Of a stretch of 17,783 nucleotides of DNA, positions 1 to 6,818 are shown piece after piece. Position 1 is the stretch's first letter. Each line of letters starts with the position of its first letter. The notes below the pieces were generated by a model. It did not search any database and had not been told where the DNA came from. It saw only the letters and a program-made list of their open reading frames with translations. The DNA is from UBA877 sp035506155 (GTDB lineage Bacteria; Chloroflexota; Anaerolineae; Anaerolineales; Villigracilaceae): the NCBI GenBank assembly GCA_035506155.1, contig DATJPX010000096.1, positions 1 through 17,783 on the forward strand, read 5' to 3'. Position numbers and translations under genes: made by a program.

Positions 1-519
1 GTCGACCACTTTGGCTTGCATGGCAAGGTGGACGTGGAAGTCGGTACGCTCTCCAAGGCTTTCGGCGTGGTGGGCGGCGTGGTGGCCGGGAACGCGGTCA
101 TCGTCGAATGGCTGCGCCAGCGCGGCCGGCCGTTCCTGTTCTCTTCCGCGGTCACCCCGCCGGATGCGGCTGCCTGCATCGCCGCCCTGGACCTGCTGGA
201 AGGGTCCACCGAGCTGGTCGACCGGCTGTGGGACAACGCCAAATATTTCAAGACCGGGATGAAGGGCCTCGGTTTCGACACGGGCCTGAGCACCACTCCG
301 ATCACCCCGGTCATGCTGGGCGAGGCGCCCCTGGCGCAGCAGTTCAGCCGGGAGTTGTTCGAGGCGGGCGTCTTCGCCATGGCGATCGGTTACCCGACCG
401 TCCCGCAAGGCAAGGCCCGCATCCGGGTGATGATCTCCGCCGCCCATGAGAAGAAAGACCTGGATAAAGGCTTGGAGGCTTTCAAGAAGGTTGGCAGGAA
501 GCTGGGCGTGATCCAATAA
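1..519 (+). CDS. kbl: Glycine C-acetyltransferase (2-amino-3-ketobutyrate CoA ligase), 3' part
   Basis: This is the C-terminal 172 residues of a PLP-dependent alpha-oxoamine synthase; the start lies before the window. The family joins glycine and acetyl-CoA to 2-amino-3-ketobutyrate, or runs the reverse in threonine breakdown with threonine dehydrogenase, in the cytosol. The fragment opens with VDHFGLHGKVDVEVGTLSK; the lysine of GTLSKAFG (fragment residue 19) is the expected Schiff-base lysine. VEWLRQRGRPFLFSS, ITPVMLG and the terminal KLGVIQ match Kbl better than the paralogues BioF and HemA. The late GKARIRV(M)SAAH segment carries the family's substrate-carboxylate arginine. The reading frame is intact up to TAA. 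A 28-bp palindrome begins 9 bases after the stop. BioF-like specificity cannot be fully excluded from a fragment. Confidence 0.9.
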   Translation, partial: VDHFGLHGKVDVEVGTLSKAFGVVGGVVAGNAVIVEWLRQRGRPFLFSSAVTPPDAAACIAALDLLEGSTELVDRLWDNAKYFKTGMKGLGFDTGLSTTPITPVMLGEAPLAQQFSRELFEAGVFAMAIGYPTVPQGKARIRVMISAAHEKKDLDKGLEAFKKVGRKLGVIQ

Positions 520-528
520 TTCAAAATC

Positions 529-556
529 GTAGGGGCGACCAATTGGTCGCCCCTAC
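529..556. repeat. GTAGGGGCG-type palindromic repeat, copy 1
   Basis: A perfect 28-bp palindrome with arms GTAGGGGCGACC and GGTCGCCCCTAC around a self-complementary AATT. It lies 9 bases after the kbl stop. There is no T-tract, so it is not a classical intrinsic terminator, although it could fold in RNA. Related palindromes are at 6050-6077 and 16461-16489. It looks like a dispersed REP-like element, with a possible role in protecting mRNA 3' ends. Confidence 0.75.
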
Positions 557-779
557 TCGCCGGGGGAAAGATGAGCCTCAAATATGACCCACGCATACAC
601 CATCGGCGATTCATTATCCTCTGCAACCAAGCAGGACCTCGAATTGACCTGGCTCTACATCCAATCCAACCCTGCCAAATTGCGTCATGACAATGGAAAC
701 CCGGCCCGGCGATAACGTTTGGTAGTACAATCTTCCAGGCAACCTGATGGGTTGCCGGTTTGTTTATCTGGAGGCATTT
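557..779. other. Intergenic region between kbl and the mgtC-like gene
   Basis: About 220 bases after the palindrome with no convincing ORF. The only structures seen lie at its right end: a TACAAT hexamer at 726-731 that could be a -10 box (no good -35 is visible 16-18 bases upstream), a hairpin at 738-756, and the TGGAGG ribosome site at 768-773. Nothing recognisable is seen between 557 and 720. Confidence 0.5.
738..756 (+). promoter_or_regulatory. Leader hairpin upstream of the mgtC-like gene
   Basis: GGCAACC at 738-744 pairs with GGTTGCC at 750-756 around a 5-base loop. If TACAAT at 726-731 is the -10 box, transcription would start at about 738, so the stem would sit at the very 5' end of the mRNA. 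It ends 12 bases before the ribosome site. It could act as a stabilising 5' stem. No known Mg2+ riboswitch pattern is recognisable. Confidence 0.4.
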
Positions 780-1418
780 ATGTTCATTTTTACCATGGAA
801 GACCTGGTCAAGATCCTGATCGCCGTGCTGATCGGCGGGGTCATCGGATTCGAGCGCGAAATGCACTCCAAGGCGGCCGGCCTGCGGACCATCACCCTGA
901 TCACCGTCGGGGCGGCCATGTTTACGATCCTCTCGTCGAAGTTCACCGACCCGGCCACCTCGCGCGTCGCCTCCAACATCCTGACCGGCGTGGGCTTCCT
1001 CGGCGCCGGGGCGATCCTCTTCGCCGAGGGCAAACTCAAAGGGCTGACCACTGCCGCCTCCATCTGGGTGGCGGCCTCGCTGGGCATGGCGGTCGGGTTG
1101 GGCCAGTACATCCTGAGCGTGGCGACCACCCTGCTGGTCGTCATCGTGCTGGATCTCTTCACCCGCCTGGATCGCTGGCTCGACCGCAAGGGCCGCGAAT
1201 CGGTCACTTATGACATCGTCTACACCGACCGCCCCGGGAAGGACAAGGAGCTCGAGGAGATCTTCCGCTCCTATCGCATGGTCATCCGCACCCATCGCCC
1301 GATGCGCCAGAACAGCTATCGCCGGGACATTTGGGAGATCGACGGACGGGCTAATGATCACCATACCCTGGCCGAAAAACTGCTCGAGGACAAGGAAATC
1401 ATCGAATTGCGTTATTGA
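780..1418 (+). CDS. MgtC/SapB family membrane protein
   Basis: A 212-residue integral membrane protein of the MgtC/SapB family. The diagnostic segments are in order: GGVIGFERE then KAAGLRT (about residues 18-37), GVGFLGAGAI (about 74-83) and LTTAASIW (about 92-99). About four to five hydrophobic helices fill residues 7-135, followed by a soluble tail with an ACT-like look (SVTYDIVYTD...IIELRY). Relatives affect Mg2+ homeostasis or inhibit F-type ATP synthase in pathogens; the role in a free-living bacterium is not defined. I chose ATG 780 over the in-frame ATG 747 because TGGAGG lies 7 bases upstream, and because the extra 11 residues would run through the leader hairpin and ribosome site. 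It is apparently a single-gene unit closed by the hairpin at 1440-1469. Confidence 0.9.
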   Translation: MFIFTMEDLVKILIAVLIGGVIGFEREMHSKAAGLRTITLITVGAAMFTILSSKFTDPATSRVASNILTGVGFLGAGAILFAEGKLKGLTTAASIWVAASLGMAVGLGQYILSVATTLLVVIVLDLFTRLDRWLDRKGRESVTYDIVYTDRPGKDKELEEIFRSYRMVIRTHRPMRQNSYRRDIWEIDGRANDHHTLAEKLLEDKEIIELRY

Positions 1419-1439
1419 CCAGCAGGCCCGGGAAAATTC

Positions 1440-1469
1440 AACGGCGGACCTCGTGTCCGCCGTTTTGTT
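1440..1469. terminator. Intrinsic terminator between convergent genes
   Basis: Stem arms ACGGCGGAC (1441-1449) and GTCCGCCGT (1455-1463), extended by one A-T pair, with loop CTCGT and then TTTTGTTT on the plus strand. It is 22 bases after the mgtC-like stop. The kinase gene reading the other way ends at 1469, so the hairpin may serve both strands, though the T-tract favours the plus strand. Confidence 0.85.
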
Positions 1470-2389
1470 TAATCCTTCAACTTCAGGAAAACCTCCGTCC
1501 AGGCCCGGGCCGACTCGCCGCCGGACCCGTCCGGGGTCATGTCCCAGAACGAGGACAGGACGCTGTGGCAGATCGCCCAGGCTCGCAGGCGCGCCCGCTC
1601 GAACCCCAACTGCTCGGACAGGATGGCGATCCGCCGCTCTGTCCGGCGGAGGGCTTCGGCCTCTTCCAACCGCAAAGTATACGGATTCATCAAAAGCGGC
1701 CCGACCTCGTACTCGGCCGGACCGGCGACGCCTTTCGGGTCGATCACCAGCCAGCCGCGCCCGGACGACAGGATGTTGTAATGGTGGAAATCGCCGTGCA
1801 GCAGCACCTGCGGCCGGTCCTCGGAGAAAAGATCGCGGATCAACCCTTCGGCAGTGGTGAAAGACTTCTCGGGGAAGGGCCCCGTCCCGCCGCCGAACAT
1901 CGGGCGGAGCTTCTTCAGCTCACCGAACCAGGCGCGCAGGGAGAGGAATCCCTCCTGCTGTGGCACCGGACGGTGAGTCTGTTTCATGACATCCGCGGCG
2001 ATGGCGGTGGCCTGGTCGTCGTCTTCGAGTGTGACCAGCATCCTCCCGGGGAGGAGCCGTTCCAGCAGGAGCAACCCTTTTCCCGGGTCGGCCGCGTAGA
2101 TCTGGCAGGCGCCCTGTCCGTCGTAGACGCGCAATGTGTTGATCTCACTGGTCAGCTCGACGTTGGGCACGCCGATCTTGAGCACCACGTCCTGAGCGGA
2201 GCGGAGCGAAGACGAAGGACGCGTCGCCGCGCAGACGTAGTTGTAGGAAAGCGGGAACGGGTCACTGAGGCTCAGGTCCCAGCGGGCGGCGGCCTCGTCC
2301 AGCAAGTCCGGGAGGCGCTCCAGCCATTCCGCTCCGCCGGGAAAGCTGACCGTCACGTTGCGGACGAAATCCGCCGGAAGCTCTCTCAT
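1469..2389 (-). CDS. APH(6)/hydroxyurea-type aminoglycoside phosphotransferase family kinase
   Basis: A 306-residue protein-kinase-like small-molecule kinase. LLHGDFHHYNIL (about residues 196-207) contains the Brenner motif, with catalytic Asp200 and metal-binding Asn205. WLVIDPKGVAG (213-223) holds the second metal Asp217 and the IDPKG signature of streptomycin 6-kinases and hydroxyurea phosphotransferases (PF04655-like). VVLKIG provides the ATP lysine (71) and Glu82 is its likely partner. Length fits the family (about 270-310). The ATG overlaps the upstream gene's TGA in ATGA, with AAAGGG just before it, so translation is probably coupled. Environmental members often have unknown natural substrates, so resistance to streptomycin is possible but not shown. 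Confidence 0.85.
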   Translation of the reverse strand: MRELPADFVRNVTVSFPGGAEWLERLPDLLDEAAARWDLSLSDPFPLSYNYVCAATRPSSSLRSAQDVVLKIGVPNVELTSEINTLRVYDGQGACQIYAADPGKGLLLLERLLPGRMLVTLEDDDQATAIAADVMKQTHRPVPQQEGFLSLRAWFGELKKLRPMFGGGTGPFPEKSFTTAEGLIRDLFSEDRPQVLLHGDFHHYNILSSGRGWLVIDPKGVAGPAEYEVGPLLMNPYTLRLEEAEALRRTERRIAILSEQLGFERARLRAWAICHSVLSSFWDMTPDGSGGESARAWTEVFLKLKD

Positions 2390-3297
2390 CCCTTTTCGAA
2401 GTGCTGTGTCAGATGGGCGTATTGCTCCGCATCCAGTTCGCCCTGCGAAATCACCTTGCGCTTCACACTCTTCGTATTAGTGCGAGCCGTCTGTTTAACG
2501 GTCAGGAACACGCCCCTAGCCCGGGCGGGACATTCCTGGACGTAGATCTCGACCGTCGGGTGGGTGAACTGCTCGCCCTGGGTGACCAGCTCCGCAGCGT
2601 TGTCAAAGTGACCTTTGTGCAAGAATTCGACGAACTGCTTCGCCCGGCCCGGCTCAACGTTGCCGATCTGTTTTTCGCGTCCGTACCACTTTTGGTGTGT
2701 TTCGCAGAAATGGTCTTTGATCAGATTCTTGCCAGCTAACCAGGGTCCCGCGCAGACAATTGTGAGCTCCAGGAGCCAATAAAGCCATACCCAGGTCGAC
2801 GTGATCGTCAAGTTTGCCGGATCTGGGACCGCAACCCCTCCGTACATGATCTCTCCCGTGAATGAGATTCCATTATCTGCTTTCCACTTGAGATAACCGA
2901 AGAAGCCCGACGATCCAGTCGTATCCATGAAATATTGATCGATGGATTGCGAGGCCTGGCTGGGTGTAACCTGGTAACGGTTGATAATCGACCCGATCGC
3001 TTTTTCGCGCGTGCTTAGGTAGCTCCCAAAGTGCATGGTTCCGTAAATCAACAATCCGACCCATACTCCGCAGGCCATCCCGATGAGCGGATTCCTCATC
3101 CTGGTCTTTTTGAATACCCATTGTGTCGAAATGACGGCGGCAAGCGCCAATATAACCGGCGTTACGAAAATGGGATAATAGACCTGTTTGATTCCGAAAG
3201 CAATGACCCCGATCACCAGCCCTGCAAGTGTGACCAGGATCAGGGTGATCAACAAATTGCCCATGGAAATTTGGCGGTTTGGTTGATATTCTTTCAT
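2386..3297 (-). CDS. Unrecognised four-helix membrane protein with cytoplasmic tail
   Basis: I do not recognise this 303-residue protein. It has hydrophobic helices at about residues 14-35, 42-60, 70-92 and 165-187, a soluble insert (93-164) between helices 3 and 4, and a hydrophilic tail (190-303). The tail starts with a Cys198-x-x-His201 motif (FCETHQKWYG) and ends in a lysine- and threonine-rich segment. ATG 3297 is chosen over an in-frame start at 3354 because GGAGGGAAGGGA precedes it. The gene is AT-richer than its neighbours: sampled 60-base lines run about 43-53% GC while flanking genes are near 60-65%, which hints at separate ancestry. It overlaps the kinase gene by 4 bp, so the two are probably made together. 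A 62-base gap with small inverted repeats separates it from the upstream ATPase gene. Confidence 0.75.
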   Translation of the reverse strand: MKEYQPNRQISMGNLLITLILVTLAGLVIGVIAFGIKQVYYPIFVTPVILALAAVISTQWVFKKTRMRNPLIGMACGVWVGLLIYGTMHFGSYLSTREKAIGSIINRYQVTPSQASQSIDQYFMDTTGSSGFFGYLKWKADNGISFTGEIMYGGVAVPDPANLTITSTWVWLYWLLELTIVCAGPWLAGKNLIKDHFCETHQKWYGREKQIGNVEPGRAKQFVEFLHKGHFDNAAELVTQGEQFTHPTVEIYVQECPARARGVFLTVKQTARTNTKSVKRKVISQGELDAEQYAHLTQHFEKG

Positions 3298-3315
3298 TCC
3301 CTTCCCTCCGTTTTG

Positions 3316-3361
3316 GATATCAGAATCGATATTTCGGCGAAATGAAATTGGCAAACCAATT
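3316..3361. promoter_or_regulatory. Cluster of short inverted repeats in the leader of the membrane-protein gene
   Basis: Three small dyads fall in the gap: ATATC-N6-GATAT (3317-3332), ATTTCG-G-CGAAAT (3331-3343) and AATTGG-N4-CCAATT (3346-3361). The second is a perfect 6-1-6 palindrome, typical of a dimeric regulator site. A TTGCCA hexamer could be a -35 box but I see no convincing -10 box 17 bases on. The cluster may mark a separate promoter for the membrane protein and kinase pair. Confidence 0.35.
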
Positions 3362-4160
3362 ATAAATTGCGCAGGAATGCCTCTGGGTTCTGCAGGAAGT
3401 CGCGCATCAAGCGAATGTGCTCCAGGTCGTCGAACCGCGCCGGGTGGATCGTCCCGCCGTCGAAATCGAGGATCGAAGCCCCCGGATAAGCCATCAGGAT
3501 TGGGGAATGCGTGGCGACGATGAACTGCCCGTCCTGGGCGACCATTTCCTTGATGGCGGTGATCAGTGCCAGTTGCCGGAGCGGCGAAAGCGGCGCCTCG
3601 GGCTCGTCGAGCAAATACAATCCGCCGGGGACGAACCGGGCCTGGAAAAGCGCCAGGAAACTCTCGCCGTGCGAACGGGCGTCCAGCCCTTCGCCGTAGC
3701 GCTGCCGCAGCGCGCCCAGTCCGCCGGCGGTGCTCATCTTCGCCAGGTCCCTGGCGTAGTCGCTGCGGTCCTTGAATTCCGCCTCGATCTCCTGCAGATC
3801 CGTTTCCATGCCGGCGCGCATCTGGTTGATGCGTTTGGCATACCCGAAAAAGTCCTCGGCGCGCAGGAAAAAACCGCGGCGGGTCCGCTTGGTCCAGGAA
3901 AGCTTTAGGTGTTTCGCCAGCTCACGGGCGGAGGCGAGACTCGGGTCGCTGCGGGTGCTTTCGCTGCCTACCACGATCGTGTCCGCGGCGCAGGCCAGCG
4001 CTTCGAGCAGCGTGGATTTCCCGGACCCGTTCTCGCCTACCAGCAGAGTGACCGGCGTCTCGAAATGCAGTTCGGTCAGCGTCTGCAGCAGAGGCAGCGA
4101 GAAGGGGAAGTCGCGGGTTGCGGGCAGCGGGCGCAGTTGGAGGGAGCGTAAATGGATCAT
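3360..4160 (-). CDS. COG3910-type AAA/ABC-like ATPase
   Basis: A 266-residue soluble ATPase with a single ABC-type head. Walker A GENGSGKST is at about residues 42-50, an ABC-signature-like ARSHGESFL at 161-169, Walker B GLYLLDEPEA with Asp185-Glu186 at 180-189, and a switch histidine in ATHSP at 218. An acidic and helical insert (about 110-160) replaces the usual ABC helical domain. There is no membrane partner. The order and SHGESFLALF wording fit the 'predicted ATPase' family COG3910, whose role is unknown and is often guessed to be DNA- or defence-related. ATG 4160 is chosen because the N-terminus then begins MIHLRSLQLR as in relatives. The track could extend to 4235, but that crosses the nitroreductase stop and a hairpin. 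No clear ribosome site precedes 4160, so the start is less certain. Confidence 0.8.
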   Translation of the reverse strand: MIHLRSLQLRPLPATRDFPFSLPLLQTLTELHFETPVTLLVGENGSGKSTLLEALACAADTIVVGSESTRSDPSLASARELAKHLKLSWTKRTRRGFFLRAEDFFGYAKRINQMRAGMETDLQEIEAEFKDRSDYARDLAKMSTAGGLGALRQRYGEGLDARSHGESFLALFQARFVPGGLYLLDEPEAPLSPLRQLALITAIKEMVAQDGQFIVATHSPILMAYPGASILDFDGGTIHPARFDDLEHIRLMRDFLQNPEAFLRNL

Positions 4161-4178
4161 GGCAGTGAATTGACGAAC

Positions 4179-4205
4179 ATGCCGGGAAGGTTTACTTCCC
4201 GGCAT
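4179..4205. other. Intercistronic hairpin with the nitroreductase stop codon in its loop
   Basis: A perfect 11-bp inverted repeat: ATGCCGGGAAG (4179-4189) and CTTCCCGGCAT (4195-4205) around a 5-base loop. On the minus strand the loop contains the TAA stop of the nitroreductase gene. No T-tract follows, so it is a poor terminator. It sits 19 bases ahead of the ATPase start and could be an RNA-processing or stability element. Confidence 0.7.
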
Positions 4206-4716
4206 ACGTTTGCCTGTGCACCCGTGACTCATCATATTGTGTCCGGGCCGGCTTTTCCGTTTCCGAGTAGCCGACGTAGACGATGCACAGTGGCGTGACT
4301 TTCCGGGGAATGGACAGGATCTTGCGGACCGTCCGGACGAACTCGCCCACCGGGTGGACGCCGATCCAGACCGTCCCCAACCCCAGCCCGACCGCCGCGA
4401 TCAGGATATTTTCGGCGGCGGCGGAACAATCCTGCACCCAGAACATCCGGGCAGCCGGGTTGGCGGAAAGGCCCGGGTTGCCGCAGACCACGATGGCGGC
4501 CGGAGCGTTCCGGTCCCCGAAGATCAACCGGGAGCGGAACTGGGCCAGCTTTTCCGGGTCGGTAACAACGATGAACTCCCAGGGCTTGCAGTTCATCGCC
4601 GTCGGCGCGGCCATGCCGGCCTGCAGGAGCAGGTCGAGTTTTTCGGGCTCAACCGGCTGGTCGAGGTACTTCCTAATGCTTCTTCGCCTGAAAATATATT
4701 CGATCGGTTCAGTCAT
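4192..4716 (-). CDS. Nitroreductase family FMN-dependent oxidoreductase
   Basis: A compact 174-residue flavoprotein of the nitroreductase fold, shorter than NfsB (about 217). RRRSIRKY (about 10-17) supplies the basic residues that bind FMN phosphate. AAPTAMNCKPWEFIVV (about 36-51) is the family's S/T-x-N-x-Q/K-P-W motif, and AAENILIAAVGLGLGTVWIG (near residues 100-120) is the second conserved block before the final LCIVYVGYSE. The enzyme normally works as a homodimer that passes electrons from NAD(P)H to a quinone, nitro or other acceptor; the natural substrate is unknown. ATG 4716 overlaps the beta-glucosidase TGA by 4 bp (ATGA), so translation is coupled. A longer ORF starting at 4890 is rejected because it would overlap the glucosidase. 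Confidence 0.88.
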   Translation of the reverse strand: MTEPIEYIFRRRSIRKYLDQPVEPEKLDLLLQAGMAAPTAMNCKPWEFIVVTDPEKLAQFRSRLIFGDRNAPAAIVVCGNPGLSANPAARMFWVQDCSAAAENILIAAVGLGLGTVWIGVHPVGEFVRTVRKILSIPRKVTPLCIVYVGYSETEKPARTQYDESRVHRQTYAGK

Positions 4717-6038
4717 CCGGGGAACAACTTTCCGTACACTTCCGGGCAATACTTCTGGACCATCTCGCTGGACAGACCGTTTTCCTTGCAGATCTCGGCA
4801 TAAAAGTCGGCGGACGGGCGACGGGTGCGGGCCTGGGTCTGCGGGTCGAGACCCCACAAGCCGAAGCGCTGGGTCCAGCCGCGCTCCCACTCAAAATTAT
4901 CCACCAGCGACCAGTGGAAGTATCCCCGCACCGGCCAGTTGAAGTTGACCCCCCGCCACATCTGGTGGATGTGTTCGGCCAGGTAGCGCGGGCGCATCTT
5001 GTCTTCCGCGTCTTCCACACCGTTCTCGGTCACCAGGATTGGAAGGCCGGGATAACTCTTGACGGCCCACGCCAGCGAGTCGTACAGGCCGGTCGGGATG
5101 TTGGCGATGAACTGGTTCGGGCTGAGGTCCGAGCCTTTCGGGTAATACGCCCGGGTGAACAGTTCGGCCTTGTTGCGGATGTCGAAAGCCACTGTATCGA
5201 CCGAGTAATAGTTTAGGCCGAAGTAATCCTGCGTCCCCTTGGCCTCCGGGACGGAGAACTTGCCGATCGGTGTGCTCATGACGCCGCTGGCAATGCCGGT
5301 CGGGAAACCCATATTGATCCCCGAATAGCGGATATTGCGCATCAGCCGGTCGAGCGGCGACCAGGGATGGGCCGGGACCTGCGGCCGGTAGTGCAGGGCG
5401 TATCCGACCCGCGCTTCGGGCTGGACCTCGTGAATGGTCCGGTAGGCGGCGGCGTGCGCCTTGAGCATGTTCGCCAAAACTTGCATCCCCAGCTTCATGT
5501 CGTTCTTGCCGGGCGGGAATGCCGGGGCGACGTATCCGCTCAGGACGTAGACATTCGGTTCGTTGATGGTGCACCACAGCGAGCAGTATTCCTTCAGCGC
5601 CTCGACCGTCTTGCGGACGTATTTCTCGAAGAGCGGCAAGACGGCCTCATTTTCCCAGGCGCCCATTTCCGAAAGCCAGAGCGGGTCGCTGAAGTGGTGC
5701 AGGGTGACCATGGTGGTCATGTTGCGATCGCGCAAGCCGCGCAGCATGCTCCGGTAACGTTCGAGGGCTTCCTCGTCCCAACGGTCCGGGGCGGGCTGGA
5801 TGCGGCTCCACTCCACCGACAGCCGGTGGGCGTTTTGGCCGGCTTCGGCGGCGCGGTCGAAGTCTTCCTTCCAGCGCCCGCCCCACCAATCACAGGCCTG
5901 GCCGGAGGCCCCGTTGGTATGGCCCTCCTGCTCCCACTTCCACCAGTTGTTGTTGGTGTTATTGCCTTCCACCTGGTGGGCGGCGGTGGCGCAGCCCCAC
6001 AGGAAGCCGCGCGGAAAATGGTAGGTTCCAGTTGGCAT
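4713..6038 (-). CDS. Glycoside hydrolase family 1 beta-glucosidase
   Basis: A 441-residue retaining beta-glycosidase with the (beta/alpha)8 fold. FLWGCATAAHQVEG (about 12-25) is the GH1 N-terminal signature. The acid/base is Glu160 in TINEPNVY and the nucleophile Glu338 in LVTENGVED. HWSLVDNFEWERGWTQRFGL (about 375-394) holds the aglycone and glucose site tryptophans and glutamate. There is no signal peptide, so it should act on imported disaccharides or aryl-glucosides in the cytosol. Exact sugar preference (gluco-, galacto-, fuco-) cannot be read from sequence alone. ATG 6038 has GGAGG 6 bases upstream. A palindromic repeat (6050-6077) lies in the leader just before it, and the 3' end overlaps the nitroreductase start. 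Length is typical for bacterial GH1. Confidence 0.95.
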   Translation of the reverse strand: MPTGTYHFPRGFLWGCATAAHQVEGNNTNNNWWKWEQEGHTNGASGQACDWWGGRWKEDFDRAAEAGQNAHRLSVEWSRIQPAPDRWDEEALERYRSMLRGLRDRNMTTMVTLHHFSDPLWLSEMGAWENEAVLPLFEKYVRKTVEALKEYCSLWCTINEPNVYVLSGYVAPAFPPGKNDMKLGMQVLANMLKAHAAAYRTIHEVQPEARVGYALHYRPQVPAHPWSPLDRLMRNIRYSGINMGFPTGIASGVMSTPIGKFSVPEAKGTQDYFGLNYYSVDTVAFDIRNKAELFTRAYYPKGSDLSPNQFIANIPTGLYDSLAWAVKSYPGLPILVTENGVEDAEDKMRPRYLAEHIHQMWRGVNFNWPVRGYFHWSLVDNFEWERGWTQRFGLWGLDPQTQARTRRPSADFYAEICKENGLSSEMVQKYCPEVYGKLFPG

Positions 6039-6049
6039 GTTTTCCTCCG

Positions 6050-6077
6050 GTAGGGGCGCGATCTATCGCGCCCTTAC
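6050..6077. repeat. GTAGGGGCG-type palindromic repeat, copy 2
   Basis: Arms 6050-6062 and 6065-6077 pair through 13 bp with one G-T wobble around a 2-base centre. The outer part GTAGGGGCG matches copy 1 while the inner bases differ. It overlaps the rlmB-like stop codon (6074-6076) and ends 12 bases before the glucosidase ATG, so in the mRNA it forms an intercistronic stem just ahead of the glucosidase ribosome site. Confidence 0.7.
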
Positions 6078-6814
6078 AAATTTTGGCGGGTGAGATACGC
6101 CTGGTAGAGCGCCACCGACCCGGCCACGGAGGCGTTGAGGGACTCGATCTTCCCTTGCATCGGCAGGCGGGCCAGGAAGTCGCATTTGGATTTCACCAGC
6201 GGACGGATGCCCTCGCCTTCCGAGCCGACCACGATCCCCAGCCCGCCGCCGTCCATCCGGATCTTGGAGATGAGCTGCGAGTCCGGGCCTTCGTCCAGGC
6301 CGACCAGCCAGGTATCGGCCTCCTTGAGCTGGTCGATTGCCTGGGACAGGTTCGCCTGGGCGATCAACAGGTGCTCGGAGGCGCCCGAAGAGGCGTTGAC
6401 CACCGCCGGGGTGACCGCCACCGTGCGGGCCAGCGGCAGGATTACCCCATGCACGCCGACGGCTTCCGCCGTGCGCAGGAGCGTACCAAAGTTCTGCGGA
6501 TCGTTGAGCGTGTCGAGCAGCAGGACGAAAGGCGGCTCGCCGCGCTTTTTGGCATGGTCGAGGATGTCCTCCAGGTTCCGGTAAGGGTAGCCGCTGGCCT
6601 CCAGGATCACGCCCTGGTGGGCGGGGTGGATCTTGTCCATCCCGGCGCGGGGCGCCCGCAGGACCGGGATCTTGCGCTCCTCGGCCATTTTCAAGATGTC
6701 GAGCAGGCGTCCCTTTTCCTGGGCCCCATGGGCTACTTCCAGGCGGAAGACGTCCCGGCGGTGGGCGCGCAGGGTCTCGTAGACAGCATTGCGGGAGTAA
6801 ATGAATTCTTTCAA
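6074..6814 (-). CDS. rlmB: RlmB/TrmH-type 2'-O-ribose rRNA methyltransferase (SPOUT)
   Basis: A 246-residue SpoU/TrmH-family methyltransferase. The N-terminal 75 residues (FIYSRNAVYETLRA...HQGVILEA) match the RNA-binding substrate domain of the group that includes RlmB, which methylates 23S rRNA G2251. The knot carries motif 1 LDTLNDPQNFGTLLRTAEA (about 100-118, Asn108 and Arg114), motif 2 GIVVGSEGEGI (about 193-203) and motif 3 MQGKIESLNASVAGSVALY (219-237, Asn227). The start is an unusual TTG at 6814; it gives the family alignment IYxxNAV right after MKEF, and no in-frame ATG lies nearby. It begins 4 bases after the methyltransferase stop and has no strong ribosome site, so coupling is likely. 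The exact target nucleotide is inferred, since RlmB and TrmH-like paralogues share these motifs. Confidence 0.88.
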   Translation of the reverse strand: MKEFIYSRNAVYETLRAHRRDVFRLEVAHGAQEKGRLLDILKMAEERKIPVLRAPRAGMDKIHPAHQGVILEASGYPYRNLEDILDHAKKRGEPPFVLLLDTLNDPQNFGTLLRTAEAVGVHGVILPLARTVAVTPAVVNASSGASEHLLIAQANLSQAIDQLKEADTWLVGLDEGPDSQLISKIRMDGGGLGIVVGSEGEGIRPLVKSKCDFLARLPMQGKIESLNASVAGSVALYQAYLTRQNL

Positions 6815-6818
6815 GAAG

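Noticed and set aside
390..1364. 324-residue minus-strand ORF opposite kbl and the mgtC-like gene
   Set aside because: It spans the kbl end, the intergenic palindrome and the whole MgtC-like gene in antisense, has a His/Asp/Gly-rich low-complexity composition, and shows no family motif.
1415..2545. 376-residue plus-strand ORF
   Set aside because: It is antisense to the kinase, which has clear catalytic motifs; the ORF is an open shadow frame of high-GC DNA and also crosses the terminator.
4897..5577. 226-residue minus-strand ORF inside the beta-glucosidase
   Set aside because: It is an alternative frame of the GH1 gene with no domain; the GH1 frame holds both catalytic glutamates.
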